The translations under genes and the position numbers were made by a program. Below, piece by piece: positions 17,645 through 26,680 of a stretch of 64,000 bases of DNA. The number at the start of each line of letters is the position of its first letter. Positions within the stretch are counted from its first letter, which is position 1. This stretch comes from Corynebacterium caspium DSM 44850 (GTDB lineage Bacteria; Actinomycetota; Actinomycetes; Mycobacteriales; Mycobacteriaceae), in NCBI RefSeq assembly GCF_030440555.1, contig NZ_CP047118.1:992001-1056000 (forward strand). Reading direction: 5' to 3'. Under the pieces are notes generated by a model. That model had not been told where the DNA came from. It ran no database searches and saw nothing but the letters and a program-made list of their open reading frames with translations.

Positions 17645-17682
17645 TCACCCAGATTTTAAGGGAAGTAGAAAAGTATAAATAT

Positions 17683-18117
17683 TTAAGATCGCGGGCCTGC
17701 TAAGAAAACCAGGCGGAACTTACCAATTTGTACTTCATCCCCGGTATTTAGCACCTGAGAATTACGAGGTTCGCGGTTTACATAAGTGCCATTTAGAGAA
17801 CCCACATCTACTACCTCATATTGGCCGTCTTCGGTACGCCGAAACTCTGCGTGCCGACGCGAAACGGTAACATCGTCGAGGAAAATATCGGACTCCGGAT
17901 GGCGCCCTGCAGCCGTAGTGGGCTGATCTAATAGGAATCGAGCCCCTGCATTTGGGCCTCTTTTAACTAGCAATAATCCTGCACCTACTGGAAGGCTTTC
18001 AGCTGCGGTGGCAGCAGAAGCCTGTTGGGCATTGGATTCCATCTCTTTTAGCAGGTCAGCACGGAATACTGATGTGGTCTCAACCTGGGGCTCCAAGCCG
18101 TCCTTATTTTCGCTCAT
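17683..18117 (-). CDS. odhI: OdhI/GarA, FHA-domain inhibitor of 2-oxoglutarate metabolism
   Basis: A 144-residue forkhead-associated protein. Near the N-terminus, EPQVETTSVFR places the two adjacent threonines at residues 14 and 15, the known PknG and PknA/B sites. The FHA core runs GRHPESDIFLDDVTVSRRHAEF (71-92) to SLNGTYVN (107-114). Unphosphorylated OdhI binds and inhibits 2-oxoglutarate dehydrogenase (OdhA). Phosphorylation makes the FHA domain bind its own tail and releases the enzyme. The 133-bp gap from secA2 contains TATATT and an AAAGGT site 8 bases before the ATG, so a separate promoter is likely. Identity is near certain. Confidence 0.97.
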   Translation of the reverse strand: MSENKDGLEPQVETTSVFRADLLKEMESNAQQASAATAAESLPVGAGLLLVKRGPNAGARFLLDQPTTAAGRHPESDIFLDDVTVSRRHAEFRRTEDGQYEVVDVGSLNGTYVNREPRNSQVLNTGDEVQIGKFRLVFLAGPRS

Positions 18118-18250
18118 CTTATCGACCTTTGCTTTCGACGGTTACTGCAATATATGCCATCATAGCCACTGCATGCTTAGACAGTAATTTACTTCTGGCA
18201 GCTGTACTATATTTATGGTTTCAAAAATAGGCACTCAAGCTACTGTGATC

Positions 18251-20542
18251 TTAGCGAAAAATACTGCCGATACCACTGATTAACCTATTGCCTCCAGAAA
18301 GCGGATTATCAGAGACCATATAAGTCCAGGTAGCAGAGGGTCTGCGCAGTCCTGCAGCTGCTAAGTGGGCTCCCGCGGTATCTATTAAGACAGTATTAAA
18401 AGTCTTTACCGCATCATCTACTGCCCGCTGCGCTAAGTCTTTAAATTCCCTTACAGCAATTCGGTGATACTCATCGATTGGGGTTTCGCGGGCGATCGCG
18501 CGCAAATGGATGGATTCGCGCACGTCATCCATAAGAGCTAAATGTTCTGCCCAGGCATTATCTAAATGGTAAAGCATAATTTCCCGAGCAGCGGCGATTT
18601 TTGTATCAACAGCTAAATTGTGCAGTTCTGCGGCTCGGTTAGGGCTAAGTTGGGAAAGCTCTTCCCAAGCTTGGGCGGTATCTAGCAAACTTGTGCGGCG
18701 TTTATCTAAAATGTCACGCTGATCAGCTAGTAACTGGTTATATTTCCAAGTCTGGGCATGAATTTCCAATAATTGGCCTTCAGTTACCCGCTGGCAGTGT
18801 TCCACGAAATCACTAATACGCTTGGAAATTATGCGCCCGTCAGCCTCTGGTTGTGCCACTACTTGTTCTCCGGCTCCACCGGTGGCGATCACATCATCTT
18901 CAAGGGATACGAAAAATAGGGATAAGCCTGGATCCCCTTGGCGCCCGGCGCGCCCGCGGAGCTGATTATCCAGGCGTTTGGTGCGGTGCCTAGCTGTTCC
19001 TATTACCGCAAGACCGCCACTGGCTACTACAGCTTCGCGACTATGTCCGGAGGCCCCGCCAAGTTTGATATCGGTGCCTCGTCCGGCCATTTGGGTGGAA
19101 ACTGTGACTCGTCCCAGATCTCCTGCTTCAGCGATAATGGCGGCTTCTTCGGCATCATTTTTAGCGTTTAGCACGTTAACAGCTATATCGCGGCGTTCCA
19201 GGGCGGCGGCTAGGTCTTCGGATTCGGCGACGTCGTGAGTACCTACTAAAACAGGTCGACCAGCGGCATGGAGGGTTTCGATCTCTGCGATGATAGCTGC
19301 ATTTTTTTCGGCGGTTGTCGCAAAGATCCGATCGGCTTCATCGAAGCGTTGCAGTGGTTTATTACGTTCAATTACAGAAACATGCAGGTTATAGAATTGC
19401 CGAAGCTGGTCAGTTGCTTCCACAGCTGTTCCCGTCATGCCACAAACTTTGGGATAACGGCGCATCAGGGCTTGGAGGGTGATCGTGTCCAGGATGCGCC
19501 CGCCTTCGGTAACTGCTAAGCCTTCTTTAGCTTCTACTGCGGCTTGGAGTCCATCTGGCCAACGTTGGAGGTCTGCTACTCTGCCGCGGGAGGCGTCTAT
19601 TAGTTGTACTTTTCCTTCGCGCACAATGTAGTGGACATCGCGTAGCAGCAAAGCGCGGGCATGCAGGGCCAGGTTTACTTGTACCAAGGTAGTGCCCACG
19701 TGGGCATCGTCGTATAGCGAATCAATGCCTAGGGCGGCTTCTACTGTGGCAGCCCCTTTTTCAGTTAGGAATACGTTACGTCGTCCCTCATCTGTGGTGA
19801 AGTGCAGGTCTTCGCGCAGGTGTCGTACTACGTGGGTGATATGCCCAGTGGGAGCAGTACCTGGTTGGCTACCGGCAAGCACGAGTGGCACTAGGGCTTC
19901 ATCAACGAGTACTGAATCGGCTTCATCAACTATCGCAATATCTGCGAAGCGTTGCACAGCTTGGTCGCGCTTGGTTACTTGTTGATCTCGCAATACATCA
20001 AAGCCAATTTCATTAATGGGCCCATAGACGATATCGCAAGAATAAGCTTCCCGACGTTGCGCTGGAGTTTTTTCTTCAGTAATTGCTCCCACAGTGAGCC
20101 CAAAGAATTCTACGAGGGGGCGCATCCATTGGGCATCGCGGCGGGCCAGATAATCATTGACGGTGATTACGTGTACGTGTTTTCCCATTAAGCCGTAACC
20201 GGTAGCAGCCATGGCGCCTACTAGAGTTTTGCCTTCGCCGGTAGCCATTTGGATGACATCGCCAGCAAGCATTCTTAAAACGGCTTGTGATTGCACCTCA
20301 AAGGGGCAGATCTGCAAGGTGCGTTGAGTGGCGATATTAAGGGCTGCTAGAAAGTCCTCGGGTTTAGATAAGGTGCCGTTCGGGGAGATTGCGCGGCGGG
20401 CTAGTTCTGCTACTTCGGAATCACTGCTATTTGAAAGCTCAGTGGCACGCTGGGCAGCTTTAGTGCTTAGCTCAGCAGATTGTTTTTGGTGTTTACTGGT
20501 GCGCGCACCCATTGCGTTCCAAAACCAGTCAAAAGCTGCCAC
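18251..20542 (-). CDS. secA2: Accessory preprotein translocase ATPase SecA2
   Basis: A 763-residue SecA-type ATPase, shorter than SecA1 (usually above 840) and lacking the C-terminal zinc-binding tail, as expected for SecA2. Visible parts are Walker A QMATGEGKTL near residue 97, the DEADS motif (IVDEADSVLVDEA), the preprotein cross-linking region, and the second helicase half 'VSTQMAGRGTDIKLGG ... RQLRGRAGRQGDPG'-like motif. SecA2 exports a subset of proteins in mycobacteria and corynebacteria. The start is GTG 20542 with GAAGGGA about 9 bases upstream. It lies 50 bp after the ABC exporter pair and upstream of odhI on the same strand. Confidence 0.95.
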   Translation of the reverse strand: MAAFDWFWNAMGARTSKHQKQSAELSTKAAQRATELSNSSDSEVAELARRAISPNGTLSKPEDFLAALNIATQRTLQICPFEVQSQAVLRMLAGDVIQMATGEGKTLVGAMAATGYGLMGKHVHVITVNDYLARRDAQWMRPLVEFFGLTVGAITEEKTPAQRREAYSCDIVYGPINEIGFDVLRDQQVTKRDQAVQRFADIAIVDEADSVLVDEALVPLVLAGSQPGTAPTGHITHVVRHLREDLHFTTDEGRRNVFLTEKGAATVEAALGIDSLYDDAHVGTTLVQVNLALHARALLLRDVHYIVREGKVQLIDASRGRVADLQRWPDGLQAAVEAKEGLAVTEGGRILDTITLQALMRRYPKVCGMTGTAVEATDQLRQFYNLHVSVIERNKPLQRFDEADRIFATTAEKNAAIIAEIETLHAAGRPVLVGTHDVAESEDLAAALERRDIAVNVLNAKNDAEEAAIIAEAGDLGRVTVSTQMAGRGTDIKLGGASGHSREAVVASGGLAVIGTARHRTKRLDNQLRGRAGRQGDPGLSLFFVSLEDDVIATGGAGEQVVAQPEADGRIISKRISDFVEHCQRVTEGQLLEIHAQTWKYNQLLADQRDILDKRRTSLLDTAQAWEELSQLSPNRAAELHNLAVDTKIAAAREIMLYHLDNAWAEHLALMDDVRESIHLRAIARETPIDEYHRIAVREFKDLAQRAVDDAVKTFNTVLIDTAGAHLAAAGLRRPSATWTYMVSDNPLSGGNRLISGIGSIFR

Positions 20543-20592
20543 GGTAATTAATCCCTTCAGAAATGTTTTTTCTTAAGTGTTAAGACTAGCCC

Positions 20593-22389
20593 TTAAGTTA
20601 TGCGACCCTCAGACCATGCCTGCCACATGGTCGCATATTCGCCACCTTTGGCTACTAAATCTTCATGCGGTCCGGCTTCAGTTATTTGGCCGTTATCCAT
20701 AACTACCACGGTATCTGCCTTAGCTGCTTGGTCGAGACGATGTGCTACTACCACTGCGGTGCGCCCACTAGTTAGTTCAGCAGCAGCATCTTCTAATTCA
20801 CCGGCATCTGAGCTGCCAGATTCGGCCGTGGCCTCATCCATGATCACTACTGCTGGATCAATTAATAGTACGCGGGCTAAAGCTAATTGTTGAGCTTGTA
20901 CGGGGTCTAGCTGTACGCCGCGGGTGCCTACTTCGGTATCTAGGCCTTGGGGTAAATCTTCCCACCAGGTGGCGCGCACTTTTTCTAAGGCATTTATCAA
21001 TTCCGCATCGGTAGCATCTGCGCGCGCCAGGGTGAGATCTGCGCGTAAAGTGCCCGAAAACACGTGCACTTCTTGGGAGATTAGGGCCAGTCGTGCTGCG
21101 CGTTGGGCATCGGAAAGCTGCGCTACTTCGATGCCATCAATAGTTGCTTTCCCCGCTGTGGGCACCCGCATCCCTGCAAGTAAAGCGGCGATAGTAGTTT
21201 TGCCAGCTCCCGATGCCCCAACTAGGGCGACAGTGGTACCAGGTTCTATTCGGAGATTGAAATCTTTAATTCCCCAATCTGAGCCTGGATAAGTAAAGCT
21301 GACATTCTCTAAAGCTGCAGCACCTCCGGGTGCAGGCACGTCTGGAGCTGGCTTTCTTACAGGCGGAGCTGCTGCTAGCACTCCTACTATGCGGGCTAAA
21401 GAAGCATAGGCAGATTGGATGGTGTCTAGTTGGCGTACCAGCTGCAAAATGGGTCCGCGTAAACGCACCAGCATCAAAACTGCGCTGGTTACTGCACCGA
21501 CGGTAACTGCCTCATTGGAATTGAGCCAAAACCCGACTGCTAGTGCGGTACTTAACATTAGGCACTCGCAGATAGTGACAAAGGTTTGCATATTAAACAT
21601 GGTGAGTCGGGCTAGCAAACTTTTGCGAACCACATCCTGGCTATCTTTGGCAATAGCAGCTAACATCTGGTCTTCCATACGATAAGAACGCACAGTTGCA
21701 GCGCCGTGAATAGTTTCCAAAACGGTGCGTGCTTGGGAGGCTACTGCAGCTCTTTCTGCAGCATAACGGGTGGGAGCTTTGGCTAAATAACGTTTTAAGG
21801 CAAACCAGTAGATGGGGGTAATAACTGCCGGAATTAATAGGAAATGCCAATCCATACCTGCAAGTGCCATGGTGGTTACGGTCACCATAAATACTGACTG
21901 GGTAAGTGAAGGCATAGTTTCGGTAGCAGCTTCTGAAACAGTGTTGATGTCATCGGTAGAGCGGCTAATAAGATCCCCAGTTCCAGCTTCTTCTACCTGG
22001 TGGACGGGCAAATTTAGGGCAGTGCCAATCATGGTGTGGCGCATGGAATTAATTACCCGTTCAGTTTCCCGGGAAATCAGGAAAAAGCCGCTGGCCTGGA
22101 CTACTGCGGCACAAATTGCTGCCGCAATTAATAGTCCAGCAGTACCTGCTAGGTGGCCAAATATATCTGCGGTAGGCACTCCCGTTGGGAGATTAATAGC
22201 AATATCAACCATGCGGCCTAAAAGCCGCGGCACCATAACATTGGCAGCTGACCCACAGAGCAAGAGAGTAAGCGCAACGATAGAGCGCCACCGCACACCA
22301 GGAAGTTGGCTGGTTTGCTTCCAAACTTCTCTTACTACCTCAGCCCAGCTCGCAAGGGCGAAACTTGTGGGATTAGATTTTGCGCTCAT
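20593..22389 (-). CDS. ABC exporter half with intact ATP-binding motifs but degenerate signature
   Basis: A 598-residue ABC exporter half with a six-helix membrane domain (about 40-330) and an ATPase domain. Walker A GASGAGKTT is near residue 391; the Q-loop ISQEVHVFSG, Walker B VVIMDEAT and H-loop VVAHRLD are intact. The signature that normally reads LSGGQ is LDPVQ (near 490), and the D-loop that normally reads SALD is AESGSS. It overlaps the partner gene by 4 bp (ATGA), so the two form a heterodimer. Its ATP can only be completed by the partner's signature (see the partner). The substrate is unknown; the general type is the multidrug/lipid exporter family. Confidence 0.85.
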   Translation of the reverse strand: MSAKSNPTSFALASWAEVVREVWKQTSQLPGVRWRSIVALTLLLCGSAANVMVPRLLGRMVDIAINLPTGVPTADIFGHLAGTAGLLIAAAICAAVVQASGFFLISRETERVINSMRHTMIGTALNLPVHQVEEAGTGDLISRSTDDINTVSEAATETMPSLTQSVFMVTVTTMALAGMDWHFLLIPAVITPIYWFALKRYLAKAPTRYAAERAAVASQARTVLETIHGAATVRSYRMEDQMLAAIAKDSQDVVRKSLLARLTMFNMQTFVTICECLMLSTALAVGFWLNSNEAVTVGAVTSAVLMLVRLRGPILQLVRQLDTIQSAYASLARIVGVLAAAPPVRKPAPDVPAPGGAAALENVSFTYPGSDWGIKDFNLRIEPGTTVALVGASGAGKTTIAALLAGMRVPTAGKATIDGIEVAQLSDAQRAARLALISQEVHVFSGTLRADLTLARADATDAELINALEKVRATWWEDLPQGLDTEVGTRGVQLDPVQAQQLALARVLLIDPAVVIMDEATAESGSSDAGELEDAAAELTSGRTAVVVAHRLDQAAKADTVVVMDNGQITEAGPHEDLVAKGGEYATMWQAWSEGRIT

Positions 22390-23942
22390 AGCTGCACCTC
22401 GGCAAGGGTCTGATCAGCTATCTGACACCAGGCGGGAGATTTAGAAAAGACCACTGTCACCTGCCCTTTTCTTTGTTCTTTAACCCGGCGCGCAATATAT
22501 TGCTGGGTGACTGAATCCACTGCAGAGGTGGGTTCGACTAAAATCATGACCCAGGCTTTATTAGCAATAGCGCGGGCTAATCCCACCCGTTGGCGTTGTC
22601 CTCCGGATAAGGATTTGCCGCCCTCACCGACATCACGTGCGAGGCCACCGGGAATGTCGGTAGCACTAGCAGTTTCTAAAGCTTGGAGCGCCACTGTTGG
22701 ATCTGGATGAATATTATCAGCGATACTGCCACGAAATAGAGCCCCGTCATGGGGAGCTACCAGTACTCCAGGAGTTAAGGCGATTTCTTCTAGCCTTTTA
22801 AGAGGTGGATTTCCAGTTACTACAGTTAGGCCTGCAGGTAAATGGCTGAGGTCTGCGATGATTTGGGATTCCTCTGCAAAAGGCGCGGTTAGCACCTCAA
22901 TAATTCGGGAAGCACTAGCTTGGGCACTGGCATAACTAGAAGCTAAATTGCGCCCGAGCATGTTAATAGGCTGGGTTATAAATTGAGTTAGGCCCACTAC
23001 AGTGATAAGTTCACCTACACTGAGGTGCCCGCGCAAAGCCATACAGGCAGCAGCTATAGCGATGCTGATTATATATAGAGAACCAGTGATTTCAGTGGCC
23101 CCATTTAAGCGGGCTCGCGCTCCGTTGGCTGCCACAGTTTTTAGATAAGCCTCCCCCGAAGCTCCTGCATAACGATTAGCCATAGTTGCAACTGCACCTA
23201 AGCCTTTTAGAGTTCTTAGCCCATCTACAATATCTGCGGCCATACTGGCAGCTTGTCCTAGGGCGCGCTGTCTAGCACTGGATTTCCCGCGCAGTGGCTT
23301 AGAAATTAACAAAGCAAACCAGACGACAAGGGGTCCACCTACAAGTACTGCAATACCTAGCGGTGGCGATATCCGCAGCATCATTATGGCGACATAAATA
23401 ATTGAGAGCACTTCAGCGACCGGAAATACTGTCATTAAGACAAACATTGCGACTCGGCTAGTGTCGGTAGAAGCAATTGAGAGTAGATCTCCTGGGCTGC
23501 GATGCTCATCGCCAAAACCGCGTGGATCCAGAATCCGACTATTAACAGTCATGCGCAAATCATTTGCGACCAACAGATGCGAGCGGGCCATAAAATAGCG
23601 CCCCACATATCCAGCTATCCCGTTGAAAATAAAAATCGCTACCAAAATAGAGATCCACTTATATAGCGCGGGTAGCGAATTTGCTTCTATGGCTTCATCA
23701 ATAGCTTTACCTAAAATCACCGGAGTGATGCCATTGCAGATAAATACGGTGCTCAACAAAGCTGTGGCTACTAAAGACCAAGGCCTTTGCGAAAGGGCGG
23801 TTTTAATTAACCACCTCTGATCGCGAGGATCAGGCAAACGCGAAGGACGCACTTTGGGTCCAGGTACCCCTAAAACCTCGCGGGATTTAACTAAAGTTTT
23901 TCCCAGCTCCGTAACATTTTGCCGGTGCTCGCTAGTATTCAC
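22386..23942 (-). CDS. ABC exporter half lacking Walker A, with intact signature
   Basis: A 518-residue ABC exporter half. The membrane domain (about 60-340) is normal, but the ATPase domain is shrunken. After the first strand LTVVTGNP there is no G-x-x-G-x-G-K-S/T loop; the chain runs in about 15 residues to VLVAPHDGALFRGSIADNI, where the Q-loop glutamine is also missing. Walker B reads ILVEPTSAVD, without the aspartate, and the switch histidine is replaced (VVFSKSP). In contrast LSGGQRQR (near 443) and the D-loop SAVD are perfect. The reading frame is intact and coupled to its partner, so this is not a broken gene. The start is GTG 23942. Confidence 0.85.
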   Translation of the reverse strand: MNTSEHRQNVTELGKTLVKSREVLGVPGPKVRPSRLPDPRDQRWLIKTALSQRPWSLVATALLSTVFICNGITPVILGKAIDEAIEANSLPALYKWISILVAIFIFNGIAGYVGRYFMARSHLLVANDLRMTVNSRILDPRGFGDEHRSPGDLLSIASTDTSRVAMFVLMTVFPVAEVLSIIYVAIMMLRISPPLGIAVLVGGPLVVWFALLISKPLRGKSSARQRALGQAASMAADIVDGLRTLKGLGAVATMANRYAGASGEAYLKTVAANGARARLNGATEITGSLYIISIAIAAACMALRGHLSVGELITVVGLTQFITQPINMLGRNLASSYASAQASASRIIEVLTAPFAEESQIIADLSHLPAGLTVVTGNPPLKRLEEIALTPGVLVAPHDGALFRGSIADNIHPDPTVALQALETASATDIPGGLARDVGEGGKSLSGGQRQRVGLARAIANKAWVMILVEPTSAVDSVTQQYIARRVKEQRKGQVTVVFSKSPAWCQIADQTLAEVQL

Positions 23943-24012
23943 GCACTCTATGCTAACGGGACAACTCTACCGACGACAGTAAACCCTGCTGGCACGGATT
24001 AGACTTGAAAAT

Positions 24013-24459
24013 ATGTCTGCTTCTTATGCCTTAGATAAGCGCTGTCCGTGCGGGACGGGATTACAGTATGGTCAATGTTGCTACCGTTACCACCAAGGTT
24101 TAGAAGCTCCTACGGCGGAGACGCTCATGCGCTCCCGTTATAGTGCTTTTGTAGTCCAAGATGAATCTTATTTGCTGCGAACCTGGGATCCTTTCACTCG
24201 ACCCACTGGCCCCTTAGCTTTGGATAAATCCCCCATAAGTTTTTATCGCCTAGATATTTTAGGAGTCCAAGGCGGTGGACCATTAGATACCGCAGGCCAA
24301 GTAGAGTTTGAAGCTTTCTATCGAATCGAAATCCCTAAGACTAGCCCAGATATGACGGCCAATGGTTCAGCTAACATAACTCGCGGTTCCCAACGGGAAA
24401 TATCCACTTTTCGGCGAGAGGATGGCCGCTGGTTTTATAGCGATGGACTAGTTAATTAA
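24013..24459 (+). CDS. YchJ/UPF0225-family SEC-C motif protein
   Basis: A 148-residue protein beginning with the zinc-binding SEC-C motif CPCGTGLQYGQCC (residues 10-22). The family block 'PTAETLMRSRYSAFVVQDESYLLRTWDP' follows, and the C-terminal half is an NTF2-like fold ending RWFYSDG. The YchJ/UPF0225 family is widespread but has no settled function. The ATG at 24013 has no clear ribosome binding site. It is divergent from the ABC exporter pair with a 70-bp gap and is followed by tRNA-Pro. Confidence 0.85.
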   Translation: MSASYALDKRCPCGTGLQYGQCCYRYHQGLEAPTAETLMRSRYSAFVVQDESYLLRTWDPFTRPTGPLALDKSPISFYRLDILGVQGGGPLDTAGQVEFEAFYRIEIPKTSPDMTANGSANITRGSQREISTFRREDGRWFYSDGLVN

Positions 24460-24552
24460 AGAGGAAAGTGGCCGTACCTGCTGATTTCCTTTTTCTTTTA
24501 GCCTGCGGTATTCTAATCCCCGTTGCTCACACTGCTTAAGTATGGGTAATGC

Positions 24553-24629
24553 CGGACTGTGGCGCAGCTTGGTAGCGCACTACACTGGGGGTGTAGGGGT
24601 CGCAGGTTCAAATCCTGTCAGTCCGACCA
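24553..24629 (+). tRNA. tRNA-Pro (anticodon GGG)
   Basis: A 77-base cloverleaf with encoded CCA. Acceptor stem CGGACTG (24553-24559) pairs with CAGTCCG (24619-24625). The anticodon stem is CTACA/TGTAG with loop CTGGGGG, and the T-loop is GGTTCAAATCC. The GGG anticodon reads proline CCC/CCU codons. It is followed by its own terminator. Confidence 0.95.
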
Positions 24630-24634
24630 AATTT

Positions 24635-24667
24635 CCCCGCTTACTAAAAACAGTAGGCGGGGTTTTT
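24635..24667 (+). terminator. Terminator after tRNA-Pro
   Basis: CCCCGCTTACT (24635-24645) pairs with AGTAGGCGGGG (24652-24662) with one G-T wobble, followed directly by TTTTT. This is a textbook intrinsic terminator six bases after the tRNA. Confidence 0.9.
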
Positions 24668-24724
24668 CTTTGCCTCCCTAAAGTCTTAGCAGGACTTAGC
24701 AATTAGCAGCCAGATATATTGATT

Positions 24725-25726
24725 TTATAAATCGAAAAACTGCAAAATCTCTGTGGTTGCAAAATTTTCAGGAGCCTTATTAGAAGTACTCCCCTGATAT
24801 CCAGGCCATTCATGTTTGCCGCCAATAACTGAAATATGGCGCACTGGAGCTGCACAAATAGTTGCCTCGCGTCGCATAATTACCGGGGTTAGCGGAATAA
24901 TCAACACCGGTCCTACACAGTGGTTGCGCAGTCTGGCAGTCTCAATAATTTGCTTATAACTTAGGTAGTGCACTTTATGTCTTTCACCCCCGGAATAACT
25001 GATAACGCCATCATCAGTGCCGCGAATATCTAGTATTGGAACAGTTCCGGGATAACAATCAGTAGCAAAACCGGTGTAATGTGCCGCTGCCACTCCCGCT
25101 ATTCCAGCAAAAACATCTGGCATCCGGCAGGCCAATAATTCTGCAAAACCTCCCCCATTACTGAAACCAGTAGCAAAAACTTTTTGCCAATTTAGGGAAA
25201 TGGACTGATTTAAATTCCCTAGCAAATCCAATACTAGGGTTTCATCGGCGCGGCTTTCATTAGTTTTAGCATAAGGTGCACTTTGCCAGGCGAGATCTAT
25301 TCCTTGTGGATATATTTTGATAGCAGGTGCAGCTTCAAAGCCAAGGCCGGCACGAAATTTATCCACGGTTTGTTTATATCCGTGAAATACAAATATAACT
25401 GGCCAGCCACCATATGGGGTCTCCCCATCTGGAATATCTATTATGGCTTGCCTGGATAAACCTGCAGATTCTAGTTTTACGGTACTGGCAATTCCTGCAG
25501 GAAGTTCTCCAAATCCAAGGTATCTAGTAGTTGAGCTATGTGTTTGTATAGCGTTAGGAATTTGTGCCCCTTCGGCATTAACAACCGAATTAGTTGACTG
25601 TGGAGTTTTTGGGAGCAGAAATAATATTAAAAATACTGCTAATACCAGTGCCCCAACTACCCATATATGCCGGTACTGGCGCTTCCTACGCGCCCAAGCT
25701 CGACTAGATAGTTGGGGTGCATGCAT
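24725..25726 (-). CDS. Membrane-anchored PHB-depolymerase-like esterase (alpha/beta hydrolase)
   Basis: About 333 residues from the ATG at 25726 (MHAPQLSSRAWARRK). A short basic cytoplasmic tail is followed by one membrane helix (about 20-38) and an extracytoplasmic alpha/beta hydrolase of the LpqC / polyhydroxybutyrate depolymerase group. The catalytic triad is visible: nucleophile in ATGFSNGGG, aspartate in DIRGTDDG and histidine in VIGGKHEWPG. The oxyanion region is PVIFVFHGY. An in-frame extension to 25822 would run into the divergent neighbour and is rejected. A TAGTAT -10 lies 8 bases before the ATG, so translation is probably leaderless. The natural substrate is unknown; cell-envelope ester is a guess. 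Confidence 0.8.
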   Translation of the reverse strand: MHAPQLSSRAWARRKRQYRHIWVVGALVLAVFLILFLLPKTPQSTNSVVNAEGAQIPNAIQTHSSTTRYLGFGELPAGIASTVKLESAGLSRQAIIDIPDGETPYGGWPVIFVFHGYKQTVDKFRAGLGFEAAPAIKIYPQGIDLAWQSAPYAKTNESRADETLVLDLLGNLNQSISLNWQKVFATGFSNGGGFAELLACRMPDVFAGIAGVAAAHYTGFATDCYPGTVPILDIRGTDDGVISYSGGERHKVHYLSYKQIIETARLRNHCVGPVLIIPLTPVIMRREATICAAPVRHISVIGGKHEWPGYQGSTSNKAPENFATTEILQFFDL

Positions 25727-25747
25727 GAGTTCGTATACTACCTGGCA
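25727..25747. promoter_or_regulatory. Overlapping divergent leaderless promoters
   Basis: Only 21 bp separate the two divergent ATGs (25726 leftward, 25748 rightward). TATACT (25734-25739) is a -10 eight bases before the right ATG. TAGTAT on the minus strand (25735-25740) is a -10 eight bases before the left ATG. A weak -35 (TTGGGG 25712-25717, spacing 16) may serve the right gene. Both messages would start at or next to the start codon. Confidence 0.65.
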
Positions 25748-26551
25748 ATGACTAATAAATATGTAGCTTCCTACCGCCCACCATCTCAGGTGGATCAACC
25801 CGTTTTTAGATCTGAGCAGCATTTAGCCGCCTCTGCCAGGGCTTTTACTCATGGCGCAGATGTTTATCACGATATTCGTCCAGATTATCCAGGCGAAATC
25901 TATGATCTAGTAGGCAAGCCTGAGGGCCTGGTGGTTGATATTGGGGCCGGCACCGGAAAACTAACGGCTGGATTGCTAAACCGGGGACTTAAAGTAGCTG
26001 CTAGTGACCCCAGCCAAGAGATGCTATCTGTGGCTAGAAATTGTGTTCCCGGACACTTGATTCCCGTATGGCGAGCCACGGCGGAATATACAGGTTTAGC
26101 AGGCAATAGTGTGGAATTGCTAACCTGTGCGCAAACCTGGCATTGGGTAGATTATAAGAAAGCAAGTGCGGAATTTGATCGCATCCTAAAACCTGGCGGA
26201 CGAGTAATCCTGGCTTGGAATACCATCGATGTCACAGATCCTTGGATACTACGATTAGCTCGAATTATGCACTCTGGGGATGTATTGCGCGAAGGTTTTA
26301 CCCCGCCGATCGCAGATCCTTGGAAAATAAATACCGAAGTGCGCACTAAATGGAGTCAAAAAATGACTTTCGACGACATCGTCTCGCTAACTTCTACTCG
26401 TTCCTATTGGTTGCGCTCCTCCACCACAGTGCGAGAAAAGGTACGCCGCAATTTAGAGTGGTATTTCTTTGAGTTTTCCGGATTCCCGCGCGATGTAGTT
26501 ATTGACCTGCCTTATCGCACGGATGGTTTTGAATTAGTTCGCCAAAGATAG
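25748..26551 (+). CDS. Class I SAM-dependent methyltransferase (UbiE/BioC-like)
   Basis: 267 residues from ATG 25748 (MTNKYVASYRPP). Motif I is VVDIGAGTGKLTAGLL (near residue 60). Motif II has the acidic residue in VAASDPSQEML, motif III is 'LAGNSVELLTCAQTWHWVD' and the post-motif is LKPGGRVILAWNTID. The 'AQTWHWVDYKKASAEFDRILKPGG' stretch is typical of actinobacterial methyltransferases of unknown substrate related to trans-aconitate/menaquinone methyltransferases. A TTG-initiated extension to 25712 would overlap the esterase start and is not supported, since the -10 sits at 25734. The gene is monocistronic. Confidence 0.82.
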   Translation: MTNKYVASYRPPSQVDQPVFRSEQHLAASARAFTHGADVYHDIRPDYPGEIYDLVGKPEGLVVDIGAGTGKLTAGLLNRGLKVAASDPSQEMLSVARNCVPGHLIPVWRATAEYTGLAGNSVELLTCAQTWHWVDYKKASAEFDRILKPGGRVILAWNTIDVTDPWILRLARIMHSGDVLREGFTPPIADPWKINTEVRTKWSQKMTFDDIVSLTSTRSYWLRSSTTVREKVRRNLEWYFFEFSGFPRDVVIDLPYRTDGFELVRQR

Positions 26552-26647
26552 CCTGCACCTAAGCAATTTCTGCGAGGCTTCTGCCGATTTCTGCCGGTTT
26601 CTTAAATCTGTATTAGACAAGCCCGGTAGTATAAACGCCAAGAAGAA

Positions 26648-26662
26648 AGACCAATCTGGTCT
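26648..26662 (+). other. Small inverted repeat in the yibE/F leader
   Basis: AGACCA (26648-26653) and TGGTCT (26657-26662) are separated by three bases and lie 7 bases before the AAGGAG of the YibE/F gene. This could be an operator or a small leader hairpin; there is no T-run. Confidence 0.35.
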
Positions 26663-26680
26663 CTTAATCAAGGAGTTATC

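Noticed and set aside
22386..23942. The ABC gene without Walker A as a pseudogene
   Set aside because: The frame is intact over 518 codons, coupled to its partner, and the motifs that remain are exactly those the partner lacks.
24553..24667. tRNA-Pro as an integration site with an adjacent island
   Set aside because: No direct repeat of the tRNA 3' end was found downstream, and the flanking genes look like ordinary chromosome.
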